DNA of 9,713 nt from positions 1 to 9,713 of the forward strand of contig DATGMP010000086.1 in assembly GCA_035293565.1 (NCBI GenBank), written 5' to 3'. The translations under genes and the position numbers were made by a program. Below the pieces are notes generated by a model. It searched no databases and was not told where the DNA came from. It saw nothing but the letters and a program-made list of their open reading frames with translations. This document shows, piece by piece, positions 1-7,642 of the stretch. Each line of letters begins with the position of its first letter. Position 1 is the stretch's first letter. The DNA comes from DATGMP01 sp035293565 (lineage in GTDB: Bacteria; Pseudomonadota; Alphaproteobacteria; BOG-932; Roseiterribacteraceae).

Positions 1-1246
1 CGACATCCTCCAGCGCCTTGACCACCCGCGCCTCGCGCTGGGCCGCGTCCAGCTGGCGCTGATGCACGCTCAAGCCTTCGGCGACGATATCGCCGACCGA
101 CATGCGGGGGCTCAAGGAGCCGAACGGGTCCTGGAACACGATCTGCATGTCGCGACGGAACGGCCGCATGTCCTTGAAGCGCAGTCCCTGGATGTCATTC
201 CCGAGGAACACGATCGGCCCGTCGGAGGAGATCAGCCGCAACAGCGCCAGTCCCAGCGTGGTCTTGCCGGAGCCGGATTCGCCGACCACGCCGAGTGTCT
301 CGCCCTTGCGAACGGCGAGGCTGACGCCGTCGACCGCCTTGATGTGTCCGACCACGGAGCGGAGCAGCCCGCGCTTGATCGGAAACCACACCTTCAAGTC
401 ATCGGCGGACATCACCACCGGCGCATTCGGCCGCGGCGGTGCGGGATCGGGCTTCGGCTCGGCGGCGAGCAGTGCGCGGGTATAGGGGTGCTTGGGCGCG
501 GTGAAGACCTGCTCGACGGGTCCCTGCTCTACGATCTTGCCGCCGTTCATGACACAGACGCGGTCAGCGATCCGACGGACGATGCCGAGATCATGAGTGA
601 TGAAGAGCAGGCTCATGCCGAGCCTCGCACGGATATCGGCGAGCAGCGCCAGGATCTGCGCCTGCACGGTGACGTCAAGCGCGGTGGTCGGCTCGTCCGC
701 GATCAGGAGATCCGGCTCGTTGGCGAGCGCCATCGCGATCATGACGCGCTGGCGCTGGCCGCCGGACAGTTGATGCGGATAGCTTCCCATCCGTGTCTCC
801 GGATCGGGAATGCCGACCTGCCGCAACAATTCCAGCGTGCGCGCCCGCACGGCTGCTCCGCCAATCCTCTGGTGCAGCTGCAGCGTTTCGCCGATCTGCG
901 CACCCACCGTGTGCAGCGGATTGAGCGAGGTCATCGGCTCCTGGAAGATCACCGAGATGTCGTTGCCGCGGATCTCGCGGATGTCGTTCTCCGAGAGGTC
1001 GAGGAGCTCGCGTCCCTTGAAACGGATGCTGCCCGAGGGGTGCGAGGCCATCGGATACGGCAACAGCTTCAGGATCGAGAGTGCGCTGACGGACTTGCCG
1101 GAGCCGGATTCCCCGACCAGCGCGACGCACTCGCCGCGCCGGATATCGAAGGAAATCTTGTCCACCGCAAGGGAGGTTCCGCTTTGCTGGTGGAAGGCTA
1201 CCGAGAGGTCGCGGATCGCAAGCAGCGGCTGGTTGATGGCGTCCAT
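1..1246 (-). CDS. yejF: Peptide ABC transporter ATPase YejF (partial, C-terminus beyond window)
   Basis: This is the ATP-hydrolysing subunit of the Yej oligopeptide importer, on the cytoplasmic face of the YejB/YejE pore. It is a tandem fusion of two ABC domains. 415 residues are visible; E. coli YejF has about 530. Domain 1 has Walker A GESGSGKS (residues 45-52), Q-loop FQEP (101-104), signature LSGGQ (160-164), Walker B LLIADEP (180-186) and H-loop THD (His218). An oligopeptide-ATPase tail with HPYTRALL (253-260) follows. Domain 2 begins near 280 with Walker A GESGSGKT (322-329) and Q-loop FQDP (371-374); its signature and Walker B lie past the left edge. The ATG at 1246 is 8 nt after the yejE stop and has GAGG 6 nt upstream. 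The reading frame is open to base 1, and the visible motifs are intact. DppD/OppD-type ATPases are the main alternative, but the fused form beside YejB/YejE fits YejF. Confidence 0.95.
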   Translation of the reverse strand, partial: MDAINQPLLAIRDLSVAFHQQSGTSLAVDKISFDIRRGECVALVGESGSGKSVSALSILKLLPYPMASHPSGSIRFKGRELLDLSENDIREIRGNDISVIFQEPMTSLNPLHTVGAQIGETLQLHQRIGGAAVRARTLELLRQVGIPDPETRMGSYPHQLSGGQRQRVMIAMALANEPDLLIADEPTTALDVTVQAQILALLADIRARLGMSLLFITHDLGIVRRIADRVCVMNGGKIVEQGPVEQVFTAPKHPYTRALLAAEPKPDPAPPRPNAPVVMSADDLKVWFPIKRGLLRSVVGHIKAVDGVSLAVRKGETLGVVGESGSGKTTLGLALLRLISSDGPIVFLGNDIQGLRFKDMRPFRRDMQIVFQDPFGSLSPRMSVGDIVAEGLSVHQRQLDAAQREARVVKALEDV

Positions 1247-1252
1247 GCGCGG

Positions 1253-1260
1253 CCTCACCT
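1253..1260 (-). promoter_or_regulatory. Ribosome binding site of yejF
   Basis: On the minus strand AGGTGAGG straddles the yejE stop codon, with GAGG 6 nt from the yejF ATG at 1246. It fixes the yejF start and implies that translation of yejF is coupled to termination of yejE. Confidence 0.7.
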
Positions 1261-2433
1261 GAACGTCTTGCGCGGGTCGAACGCGTCACGCACCGCTTCG
1301 CCGATGAAGATCAGAAGCGACAGCATGATTGCCACCGAGAAGAAGCCGGTGAAACCGAGCCACGGCGCCTGCACATTGGCCTTGGCCTGCGACAGCAGTT
1401 CGCCGAGCGAAGGCGAGCCCGGCGGCAGACCGAAGCCGAGGAAATCGAGCGCGGTCAGTGTCATCACCGAGGAGGAGACGATGAAGGGCAGGAAGGTCAT
1501 GGTCGCCACCATCGCATTCGGCAACAGATGGCGGAACATGATGACCGCGTTGGAGACGCCGAGCGCCCGCGCCGCCTGGATGTACTCGAAATTGCGCCCG
1601 CGCAAAAATTCCGCGCGGACGAGGCCGACCAGCGACACCCAGGAGAACAGCGCCATGATTCCGAGCAGCACGAAGAAGCCCGGCGGCAGCACCGCGGAGA
1701 TGATCAGCAGGAGATACAAATACGGTATCGCATTCCAGATTTCGATGAAGCGCTGGAAACCGAGATCGATCCAGCCGCCGAAATAGCCCTGCACGCCGCC
1801 GGCGGCGACGCCGATGATCGAGGAGATGATGGTGAGGGAAAGGCCGAACAGCACCGAGATGCGGAAGCCGTAGATCAGCCGCGCCACCACGTCGCGGCCC
1901 TGATCGTCGGTGCCGAGCCAGTTATATTCGAGATCGCGGCAGCTCTTTAAGCCCTTCTTCTCCACCACCGGCTTGCACTGCGCCTCCGTCAGCATCCAGG
2001 TCGGCGGCGAGGGCGCGGGCGTCGGCAAATCGAGATTGTGGGTATCGTAGGAATAGCGGATCAAGGGCCAGACGATGAAGCCCCCCTTGTCCTTGATCAG
2101 CTTCTGCAGATAGGGATCGCGGTAATCGGCCGCGGTCTCGAAGTCGCCGCCGAAGGTGGTCTCGGCATAGGTCACGAAGGCCGGCCAGTACAGATGGCCG
2201 TTGTACTTGACGAGGAACGGCCGGTCATTGGCGATCAATTCGGCAAACAGGGAGATGAAGAACAGGACCAGGAAGATCCAGAACGACCAGTAGCCGCGTC
2301 GGTTGGCCTTGAAATTCTGCCAGCGCCGCCGGTTCAACGGCGAAGGCTGGAAGCGATGGCGCGTCGGCGGCACGGCTTCGCCGACAGGGGACGGGGTCGT
2401 CGTTTCGACCGGGGGCGGCGCGAGAATCGTCAT
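1255..2433 (-). CDS. yejE: Peptide ABC transporter permease YejE
   Basis: One of two inner-membrane subunits forming the channel of the Yej peptide importer. The 392-residue protein has a proline-rich cytoplasmic N-terminus (1-33), the family hallmark NRRGYWSFWIFLVLF ending in TM1 (about 44-68), a long periplasmic segment with ELIAND and DYRDP, then NWLGTDDQGRDV (171-182) leading into the BPD_transp_1 domain. The EAA loop that docks on YejF is AARALGVSNAVIMFRHLLPNA (about 287-307). The C-terminus GEAVRDAFDP (379-388) is a family signature. As recalled, E. coli YejE is about 340 residues; the extra length is in the N-terminus and in a periplasmic insert near 145-170 with Cys153 and Cys165. A longer reading starting at 2475 exists, but the ATG at 2433 overlaps the yejB stop (TGATG) and has a strong GGGAGGT site, so it is preferred. 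Confidence 0.96.
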   Translation of the reverse strand: MTILAPPPVETTTPSPVGEAVPPTRHRFQPSPLNRRRWQNFKANRRGYWSFWIFLVLFFISLFAELIANDRPFLVKYNGHLYWPAFVTYAETTFGGDFETAADYRDPYLQKLIKDKGGFIVWPLIRYSYDTHNLDLPTPAPSPPTWMLTEAQCKPVVEKKGLKSCRDLEYNWLGTDDQGRDVVARLIYGFRISVLFGLSLTIISSIIGVAAGGVQGYFGGWIDLGFQRFIEIWNAIPYLYLLLIISAVLPPGFFVLLGIMALFSWVSLVGLVRAEFLRGRNFEYIQAARALGVSNAVIMFRHLLPNAMVATMTFLPFIVSSSVMTLTALDFLGFGLPPGSPSLGELLSQAKANVQAPWLGFTGFFSVAIMLSLLIFIGEAVRDAFDPRKTFR

Positions 2434-3545
2434 CAGACCTCCCGCGCCTCGAAATCGATCCGCGGATCGATCCACATATAGGTGAGGTCGGAGATCAGGT
2501 TCACGACGAGCCCGATCAGCGAGAAGATGTACAGCGTCCCGAACACGACCGGGTAGTCGCGGTTGAGCACGCTCTCGAAGGAGAGCAGGCCGAGGCCATC
2601 GAGCGAGAAAATGGTTTCGATCAAGAGCGAGCCGGAGAAGAACGCATTGATGAAGGCGCCGGGAAAGCCGGCGATCACGATCAGCATGGCGTTGCGGAAG
2701 ACGTGGCCGTACAGCACCTGGCGCTCGCTGCAGCCCTTCGCGCGCGCCGTCATGACATATTGCTTGCGGATCTCGTCCAGGAAGGAGTTCTTGGTCAACA
2801 GCGTCATGGTCGCGAAGGCGCTCAGCACCATCGAGATCAAGGGCAGCGTCAGGTGCCAGAAATAATCGAGTATCTTCCAGTACCAGGGAAACTGCGACCA
2901 GCCGTCGGAGGTGAGGCCGCGCAGCGGGAAGATGTTGAAGAAGGAGCCGCCGGCGAACAGGATGATCAGGAGGATCGCGAACAGGAATCCGGGGATCGCG
3001 AAGCCGACGATGATGACCGCCGAGGTCCAGGTGTCGAATTTCGATCCGTCCTTCACCGCCTTGCGGATACCGAGCGGGATCGAGATCAGATAGGTCAGCA
3101 GCGTCATCCAGATCCCGAGCGACATCGAGACCGGCAGCTTCTCCTTGACCAGCTGGATCACGCTGATGTCGCGGAAATAGCTTTTGCCGAAATCGAACCG
3201 CGCGAAGTTCCAGACCATGAGCGCAAAGCGCTCCGGCGCCGGCTTGTCGAAGCCGAACTGCTTCTCCAGGCTCTTGATGAAATCGGGATCGAGCCCCTGC
3301 GCGCCGCGATATTTGGAATTGACCGCGTCCGCCGCGGCGCCGATCTGGCCTTGCCCGCGCGCACCGAAATCGCCACCTCCGCCAGAGATGCGCGAGGTGC
3401 CGCCGGTGTCAGCACCGGAGAGCTGCGCGATCACGCGCTCCACCGGCCCGCCCGGCGCGAACTGCACCACAACGAAGGAGACGAAGAGGATCCCGAGCAG
3501 GGTCGGAATCATCAGGAGAATGCGGCGGGCGATATACGCGCTCAT
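2433..3545 (-). CDS. yejB: Peptide ABC transporter permease YejB
   Basis: Second inner-membrane channel subunit of the Yej importer, partner of YejE. The 370 residues are close to E. coli YejB (about 364). The N-terminus MSAYIARRILLMIPTLLGIL with TM1 (about 9-29) and FAPGGP (29-34) is typical of DppB/OppB/YejB permeases. A glycine-rich periplasmic stretch (about 43-72) precedes the conserved YRGAQGLDPDFI. FGFDKP and FDFGKSYFRD follow, then the BPD_transp_1 core (about 135-350). The EAA loop TARAKGCSERQVLYGHVFRNA (about 266-286) contacts YejF. SLLIETIFSLDGLGLL (306-321) and the end DPRIDFE (360-366) match the YejB family. The ATG at 3545 is 3 nt after the yejA stop and in the same frame. Its ribosome site is weak, so translation probably depends on ribosomes finishing yejA. 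Confidence 0.96.
   Translation of the reverse strand: MSAYIARRILLMIPTLLGILFVSFVVVQFAPGGPVERVIAQLSGADTGGTSRISGGGGDFGARGQGQIGAAADAVNSKYRGAQGLDPDFIKSLEKQFGFDKPAPERFALMVWNFARFDFGKSYFRDISVIQLVKEKLPVSMSLGIWMTLLTYLISIPLGIRKAVKDGSKFDTWTSAVIIVGFAIPGFLFAILLIILFAGGSFFNIFPLRGLTSDGWSQFPWYWKILDYFWHLTLPLISMVLSAFATMTLLTKNSFLDEIRKQYVMTARAKGCSERQVLYGHVFRNAMLIVIAGFPGAFINAFFSGSLLIETIFSLDGLGLLSFESVLNRDYPVVFGTLYIFSLIGLVVNLISDLTYMWIDPRIDFEAREV
2437..2443 (-). promoter_or_regulatory. Ribosome binding site of yejE
   Basis: GGGAGGT on the minus strand lies inside the last codons of yejB. GGAGG ends 4 nt before the ATG at 2433, which shares its A with the TGA of yejB. This is the best Shine-Dalgarno in the operon; it decides the yejE start and marks translational coupling to yejB. 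Confidence 0.8.
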
Positions 3546-3548
3546 GAC

Positions 3549-5492
3549 CTATTTCGCCTGCTCGAGCTTGGCGGCCTTGGCGCCGTCGTGCCACCAGATT
3601 TCCGGCGCGCCGGTGCCTTGCGCATAGCGTGGCGGCTTGGGCGGATGGCTGAACTCGTCCCAATAGGCAACAGGATGCGTGCTGCGATACCATTGCGGGA
3701 TCCAGTAACGCCCGGCGCGGAACACGCGGTCGAGCGCGCGGCACGCCGTCGTCAGTTCGCTGCGCGACTGCGCGCCGATCGCCTTCTCGACCAGCGCGTC
3801 GATGGCAGGGCTCGCAACGCCGGCAAAATTATAGGATCCCTTGGTGGCAGCGGCCTGCGACGTAAAATACGGGCGCAGGCTGTCGCCGGGTGTCGCCGAC
3901 ATGCTCAGCCGTTCGGTCGTAATTTCGAAATCGAACGCCTCCACGCGCGCGCGGTATTGGACCGCATCGACCAGTCGCGCGGTGGCATCGACCCCGAGCA
4001 GGCCGAGGTTCTGGATCAGCGAGGCGTGGTGCGGCAGAAACGACTGCTCGTCGAGCAGAAATTCGATCTTGAAGGGCTCGCCGCTGGGCAAGAAACGCTT
4101 GTTGTCCTTGATGACAAGCCCGGCGTCGTTGAGCAATTGTTGCGCCTTGCGCAGCAGCGTCCGGTCCTGCCCCGATCCATCTGACACCGGAGGGACAAAC
4201 GGCTCGCCGAACACCTCGTCCGGCACCTGACCACGAAACGGCTCCAGGAGCTTCAGCTCGTCCGGCGACGGCGGCCCGCTCGCCACCATGTCCGAATTCT
4301 GGAATGGCGAGCTCGTACGCGCGTAAGCGCCGTACATCACGGTCTTGTTGGTCCACTCGAAATCGAAGGCATGGTTGAGCGCCTCCCGAACGCGCGGATC
4401 CCTGAACTTGTCGCGCCGCGTATTGATGAACCAACCTTGTCCGCCGGACGGCGTTTCGTCGGGCAAGGTCTCCCGCTTGACGCGGCCGTCCTTCACGGCA
4501 GGAAAGTCGTAACGGGTCGCCCAGATGCGGGCGGTGAACTCCTCGCGGTAGAGATAGCTCTTGGCCGTAAAGCCTTCGAAGGCCACGTCACGGTCACGGT
4601 AGAATTCGTAGCGCACAATGTCGAAATTGTAGCTGCCGCGATTCACTGGCAGATCGGCGGCCCACCAATCCTTGACACGCTCGAATTCGATGAAGCGGTT
4701 GGCTTCGAATTTGCCGACCTTGTACGGCCCCGAGCCGAGCGGGATATCGAGCGTCGTCTCATCAAACGGCCGCGTTGAATAGTAGGCCTTGGAAAAGATC
4801 GGCAGCCCCGCGACATAGAGCGGGACGTCACGGGCGCGCTTTTCCGCGAAGCTGACGACGACAGTGGCATCGTCGGCGGCTTCGGCCTTGATCATGTCAC
4901 GCAGCTGTACGACGATCAGGGGGTGGCCCTTCTCCTTCAGCACATTGATGGAGAACGCAACATCCTGCGCCGTGAGTTTCGAGCCGTCATGAAACCGTGC
5001 CTCGGGACGCAGCGTGAAGCGATAGATGAGCTTGTCGGGCGATATCTGCACCGACTTCGCGGCAAACCCATACATCGCATCGGGCTCGTCGTTCGCCCGC
5101 GCCATCAGCGTCGCGAAAGTCGTATCCATGCCCTGTGCGCCTTCGCCCTTCAGGATATAGGCGTTCAGGGAATCGAAAGTGAAGAACGACTGGTTATAGC
5201 CGCGTACCGAGGGGATCAGCGAGAATGTCCCACCCTTCGGCGCGTCGATGTTCACGTAATCGAAGTGATGGAAGTCTGCCGGGTATTTCAAATCGCCGAA
5301 GGCCGACATGCCGTGCGACTCGCCGCTGGCCTCGCTGGCCCGTGCGGGGCGCACAAATGGCGCGGTGAGCGCGCCGACGCCGAGGCCAACACCAAGCCCG
5401 AGCACATGCCGGCGCGACGGGGCGGGCAGAGTGATCAACCTCTTCAAGCGCGTTTGCCTATCTTGGCTGCCTTCTCGGCATCCCACCACCAT
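3549..5492 (-). CDS. yejA: YejA-type peptide-binding protein, downstream copy
   Basis: Periplasmic substrate-binding protein (SBP_bac_5, cluster C) expected to capture oligopeptides for YejBEF. 647 residues are read from the ATG at 5492. A twin-arginine motif SRRHVLG (26-32) leads a hydrophobic core and an ARA|S cleavage site near 52, so export by Tat is likely. YejA hallmarks follow: FGDLKYPADF, DYVNIDAPKGG, RPEARFHDGSKLTAQDV, PLGSGPYKVG, FDIVRYEFYRD, LNHAFDFEW, YWIPQW and EIWWHD near the end. It is a clear but diverged paralogue of the preceding gene. The start is uncertain: 5492 overlaps the upstream gene by 49 nt and has no visible ribosome site. TTG at 5447 overlaps that gene's TGA, and TTG at 5438 would leave a shorter, more usual Tat leader (L-ITLPAPSRR). 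All choices keep the signal peptide. The specific peptide ligand cannot be read from the sequence. Confidence 0.93.
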   Translation of the reverse strand: MVVGCREGSQDRQTRLKRLITLPAPSRRHVLGLGVGLGVGALTAPFVRPARASEASGESHGMSAFGDLKYPADFHHFDYVNIDAPKGGTFSLIPSVRGYNQSFFTFDSLNAYILKGEGAQGMDTTFATLMARANDEPDAMYGFAAKSVQISPDKLIYRFTLRPEARFHDGSKLTAQDVAFSINVLKEKGHPLIVVQLRDMIKAEAADDATVVVSFAEKRARDVPLYVAGLPIFSKAYYSTRPFDETTLDIPLGSGPYKVGKFEANRFIEFERVKDWWAADLPVNRGSYNFDIVRYEFYRDRDVAFEGFTAKSYLYREEFTARIWATRYDFPAVKDGRVKRETLPDETPSGGQGWFINTRRDKFRDPRVREALNHAFDFEWTNKTVMYGAYARTSSPFQNSDMVASGPPSPDELKLLEPFRGQVPDEVFGEPFVPPVSDGSGQDRTLLRKAQQLLNDAGLVIKDNKRFLPSGEPFKIEFLLDEQSFLPHHASLIQNLGLLGVDATARLVDAVQYRARVEAFDFEITTERLSMSATPGDSLRPYFTSQAAATKGSYNFAGVASPAIDALVEKAIGAQSRSELTTACRALDRVFRAGRYWIPQWYRSTHPVAYWDEFSHPPKPPRYAQGTGAPEIWWHDGAKAAKLEQAK

Positions 5493-7363
5493 ATGTCAGG
5501 AAAACTCGCCGCGCCGTATTTCGGCAGCTCCGCGGGACGGCCGAAGCGATCCCAGCGCGCCGTGCGCACCTTCGGGTAATTCCATTGCGGGATCACGTAG
5601 TGATTCCACAACAAGACGCGATCGAGCGCGTGCGTGGCCGCAACGAGGTCCTCGCGGCTCTTGGCGAAAACGACGCGATCGATCAATTTGTCAATGGCCG
5701 GATTCTTGATGCCAAGGACGTTTTCGGACCCGCTCATGTCCGCCGCCTGTGAGCCCCAATATTCGCGCTGTTCGTTTCCGGGCGACAGTGACTCCGGCCA
5801 GGAATAGATGGCGACCATGTCGAAGTCCCGATCCCGCAGGACCCGTTGTTCATACTGGCTGGCATCGACGCTGCGGACACTCACCGAGACGCCAAGGCGC
5901 TCCAGCGACGGCTTGTAGAACAGCGCGACCCTCTCAAACGCGGGTTCTGCCCCGATTGTCAGCATCTCGACAGTAAACGGCCGGCCCGTCGTCGCATTCA
6001 CAAGCTTGCGGTCGCGGATGTCATAGCCGGCTTCCTTGAACAGCCGCTGCGCTTCCAGCAGATTCTTGCGTAGCGCGTCGTTGTTGCCGGCAACGGGATT
6101 GGTGTACTCCGTCGTGAAGACCTCGGGCGGAACTTCAGCGCGCACGCTCTCCAGGATTTCCAATTCCTTGCCTTGCGGCAGGCCAGAGGACGCCAATTCC
6201 GTCCCGTCGAAGTAGCTGGAAATGCGCTTGTAAACTCCGTAGAAGAGCTGCTTGTTCATCTCCTCGAAGTCGAAGGCGAAGTTCAGAGCCCGCCGCACCC
6301 GCGCGTCCTTGAACTGCTCGCGACGAAGGTTGGGCACGAAGGCCTGCATCACCCCGGAGCTGCGGTTCGGAAATTCCTCGAGCACGACCCTCTTGTCCTG
6401 CACCGCCGGGAAATCATAGGCCGTTGCCCAGTTCTTCGCCGAGCTCTCGGTGCGCCAATCAGACTGATCGCCTTTGAAGCCTTCGAGCGCGACAAACGCA
6501 TCGCGTACGTAGTCGTAACGGAACTCATCGAAATTGTGCCGACCGATGTTGACGTTGAGGTCGCGCCCCCAATGGTCCTTGACACGCTCCAGCACAATCG
6601 TGCGGGCTGGGACCATCTCCTTGATGCGGTAGGGCCCCGAGCCGAGCGGCGCCTCCAGGGTCGTCTGCGAAATATCGCGCTTCTGACCCTTGCTGTCGGT
6701 TCCTTCCCACCAATGCTTGGGCAATATCTGCAGCTCACCGACAATCTGCGGCAACTCGCGATTTCCCGGAGCATCGAAGGTGAACTTCACATCGTGATCG
6801 CCAATGGCTTCCGCACCCACCACGTGCCTGTAGTAGGCGCTAAAGCGCGGGTGATACTTCTTGAACGAATCGAGCGAGAAGATCACGTCCGCCGGCGTGA
6901 CGGGCTGTCCGTCCCACCACTTCGCCTCGGGGCGCAATCGGTAGATGACCCAGGAGAAATCCTCGGGATATTTGACCTGCTCGGCGAGCAGGCCATATTC
7001 GGTCGATGGCTCGTCGAGCGAGGCAGTCATCAACCTCTCATAGATCAGATCGACGCCGGCGCCGATTGATCCCTTAACCCCTGATACAACGGGGTTGAAG
7101 TTATCGAACGTCCCGAGCGGATTGAGCCGCACTTGGCCCCCCTTCGGCGCATCGGGGTTGACGTAATCATAGCGCTTGAAATCGGCCGGGTATTTGACGT
7201 CGCCAAACAGCGAGAGTGCATGCCGCCAGGAAGGCTCGCCCGCCGCCTGCGCCGCTGCCGGCTGGATGATCTCGCAGGCCCCGATGTAACCGAGCGCGGG
7301 GGTGACGGCGGCGATGGCGCTGCCTTGCAGAAGCTGTCGGCGGGTAATGGCCAAAATCAACAC
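5444..7363 (-). CDS. yejA: YejA-type peptide-binding protein, upstream copy (first gene of operon)
   Basis: First gene of the importer operon and second substrate-binding protein for the same YejBEF pore; 639 residues, SBP_bac_5 family. The N-terminus has a twin-arginine motif TRRQLLQG (7-14) and a hydrophobic stretch, with AQA|A (38-40) as a likely signal peptidase I site. Cys30 in YIGAC also resembles a weak lipobox. Hallmarks shared with the neighbouring copy are FGDVKYPADF, DYVNPDAPKGG, RPEAKWWDGQPVTPADV, PLGSGPYRIK, FDEFRYDYVRD, LNFAFDFEEMNK, YVIPQW and DIWWWD. The start codon is GTG at 7363, with GAAGGGA just upstream; TTG at 7360 is an alternative with better spacing. The stop at 5444 lies next to or inside the start of the next yejA. 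Two YejA proteins ahead of YejBEF also occur in Sinorhizobium, where the transporter affects sensitivity to plant NCR peptides; the role here is inferred. Confidence 0.94.
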   Translation of the reverse strand: MLILAITRRQLLQGSAIAAVTPALGYIGACEIIQPAAAQAAGEPSWRHALSLFGDVKYPADFKRYDYVNPDAPKGGQVRLNPLGTFDNFNPVVSGVKGSIGAGVDLIYERLMTASLDEPSTEYGLLAEQVKYPEDFSWVIYRLRPEAKWWDGQPVTPADVIFSLDSFKKYHPRFSAYYRHVVGAEAIGDHDVKFTFDAPGNRELPQIVGELQILPKHWWEGTDSKGQKRDISQTTLEAPLGSGPYRIKEMVPARTIVLERVKDHWGRDLNVNIGRHNFDEFRYDYVRDAFVALEGFKGDQSDWRTESSAKNWATAYDFPAVQDKRVVLEEFPNRSSGVMQAFVPNLRREQFKDARVRRALNFAFDFEEMNKQLFYGVYKRISSYFDGTELASSGLPQGKELEILESVRAEVPPEVFTTEYTNPVAGNNDALRKNLLEAQRLFKEAGYDIRDRKLVNATTGRPFTVEMLTIGAEPAFERVALFYKPSLERLGVSVSVRSVDASQYEQRVLRDRDFDMVAIYSWPESLSPGNEQREYWGSQAADMSGSENVLGIKNPAIDKLIDRVVFAKSREDLVAATHALDRVLLWNHYVIPQWNYPKVRTARWDRFGRPAELPKYGAASFPDIWWWDAEKAAKIGKRA

Positions 7364-7512
7364 GTCCCTTCGCTAATTGCGGGCACTTTTAAGCATGATG
7401 TTTTTCGGAAAACCGCCACACAGTTTGCGCTAACGCGGCCCTCCGGGTCCGGATCATGCTCATTGGCCGCAATATACGGCAAGGATTCGACCGGTAACGT
7501 TGCTTTTTCCTC

Positions 7513-7518
7513 ATCATA
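7513..7518 (-). promoter_or_regulatory. Possible -10 element for the yej operon
   Basis: The minus strand reads GCTATGATG, giving TATGAT, one base from TATAAT. No convincing -35 lies 16-18 nt upstream (only T-rich CTTTCG-like hexamers), and it would leave a leader of roughly 140 nt before the yejA GTG. This is a weak call based on a single hexamer. Confidence 0.2.
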
Positions 7519-7586
7519 GCATGCCTTGATGCGGCGAAAGGTCCCGGCAGCCCAGGTCACAAGCCTGCGAGGCGTTGAAACGAACA

Positions 7587-7611
7587 ACGGCCAGGCTTTG
7601 GACCCGGCCGT
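7587..7611 (-). terminator. Terminator-like hairpin downstream of cycM
   Basis: On the minus strand, 32 nt after the cycM stop, arms ACGGCCGGG and CCTGGCCGT can form nine pairs (one G-T wobble) around the seven-base loop TCCAAAG. The bases that follow are TGTTCGTTTC, a broken U-tract. The stem is strong but the tail imperfect, so termination may be partial or Rho-assisted. It would separate cycM transcription from the yej operon. Confidence 0.5.
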
Positions 7612-7642
7612 CGTCGAAACGGAACACGTCGTTGCGAACTGG

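Larger units (their letters stand above)
7364..7642. other. Intergenic region between cycM and the yej operon
   Basis: This 279-nt stretch lies downstream of cycM and upstream of the first yejA, both on the minus strand. It holds a terminator-like hairpin close to cycM (7587-7611), a possible minus-strand -10 element (7513-7518), and a short AT-rich palindrome TTTTCGGAAAA (7402-7412) about 40-50 nt before the yejA start, which could be an operator. It is visibly less GC-rich than the flanking genes near yejA. A 76-codon open frame (7357-7587, minus) crosses it but has no recognisable features. The yej operon promoter should be here, as nothing upstream in the same direction is likely to read through the hairpin. 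Confidence 0.6.

Noticed and set aside
62..1786. 574-codon open frame on the plus strand opposite yejF and yejE
   Set aside because: It lies antisense to two genes with intact ABC-transporter motifs, and its protein is rich in Arg/Asp/His/Ala as expected from the complement of GC-rich codons, with no domain.
2434..2475. Longer yejE start at 2475
   Set aside because: It would overlap yejB by 43 nt, while ATG 2433 has a strong Shine-Dalgarno and the classic stop-start overlap.
2975..3430. Glycine-rich loop of YejB (about residues 43-72) as a novel insertion
   Set aside because: A comparable variable glycine-rich periplasmic loop precedes the YRG-GLDP block in the E. coli protein as I recall it, so it is a normal family feature.
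2703..4184. 493-codon open frame on the plus strand opposite yejB and yejA
   Set aside because: Same antisense composition effect; it crosses a gene boundary on the other strand and has no recognisable motif.
7357..7587. 76-codon minus-strand frame in the cycM-yejA gap
   Set aside because: No ribosome site, it begins inside the terminator-like hairpin and ends inside yejA, and its composition is unremarkable. A leader peptide cannot be excluded but is not supported.
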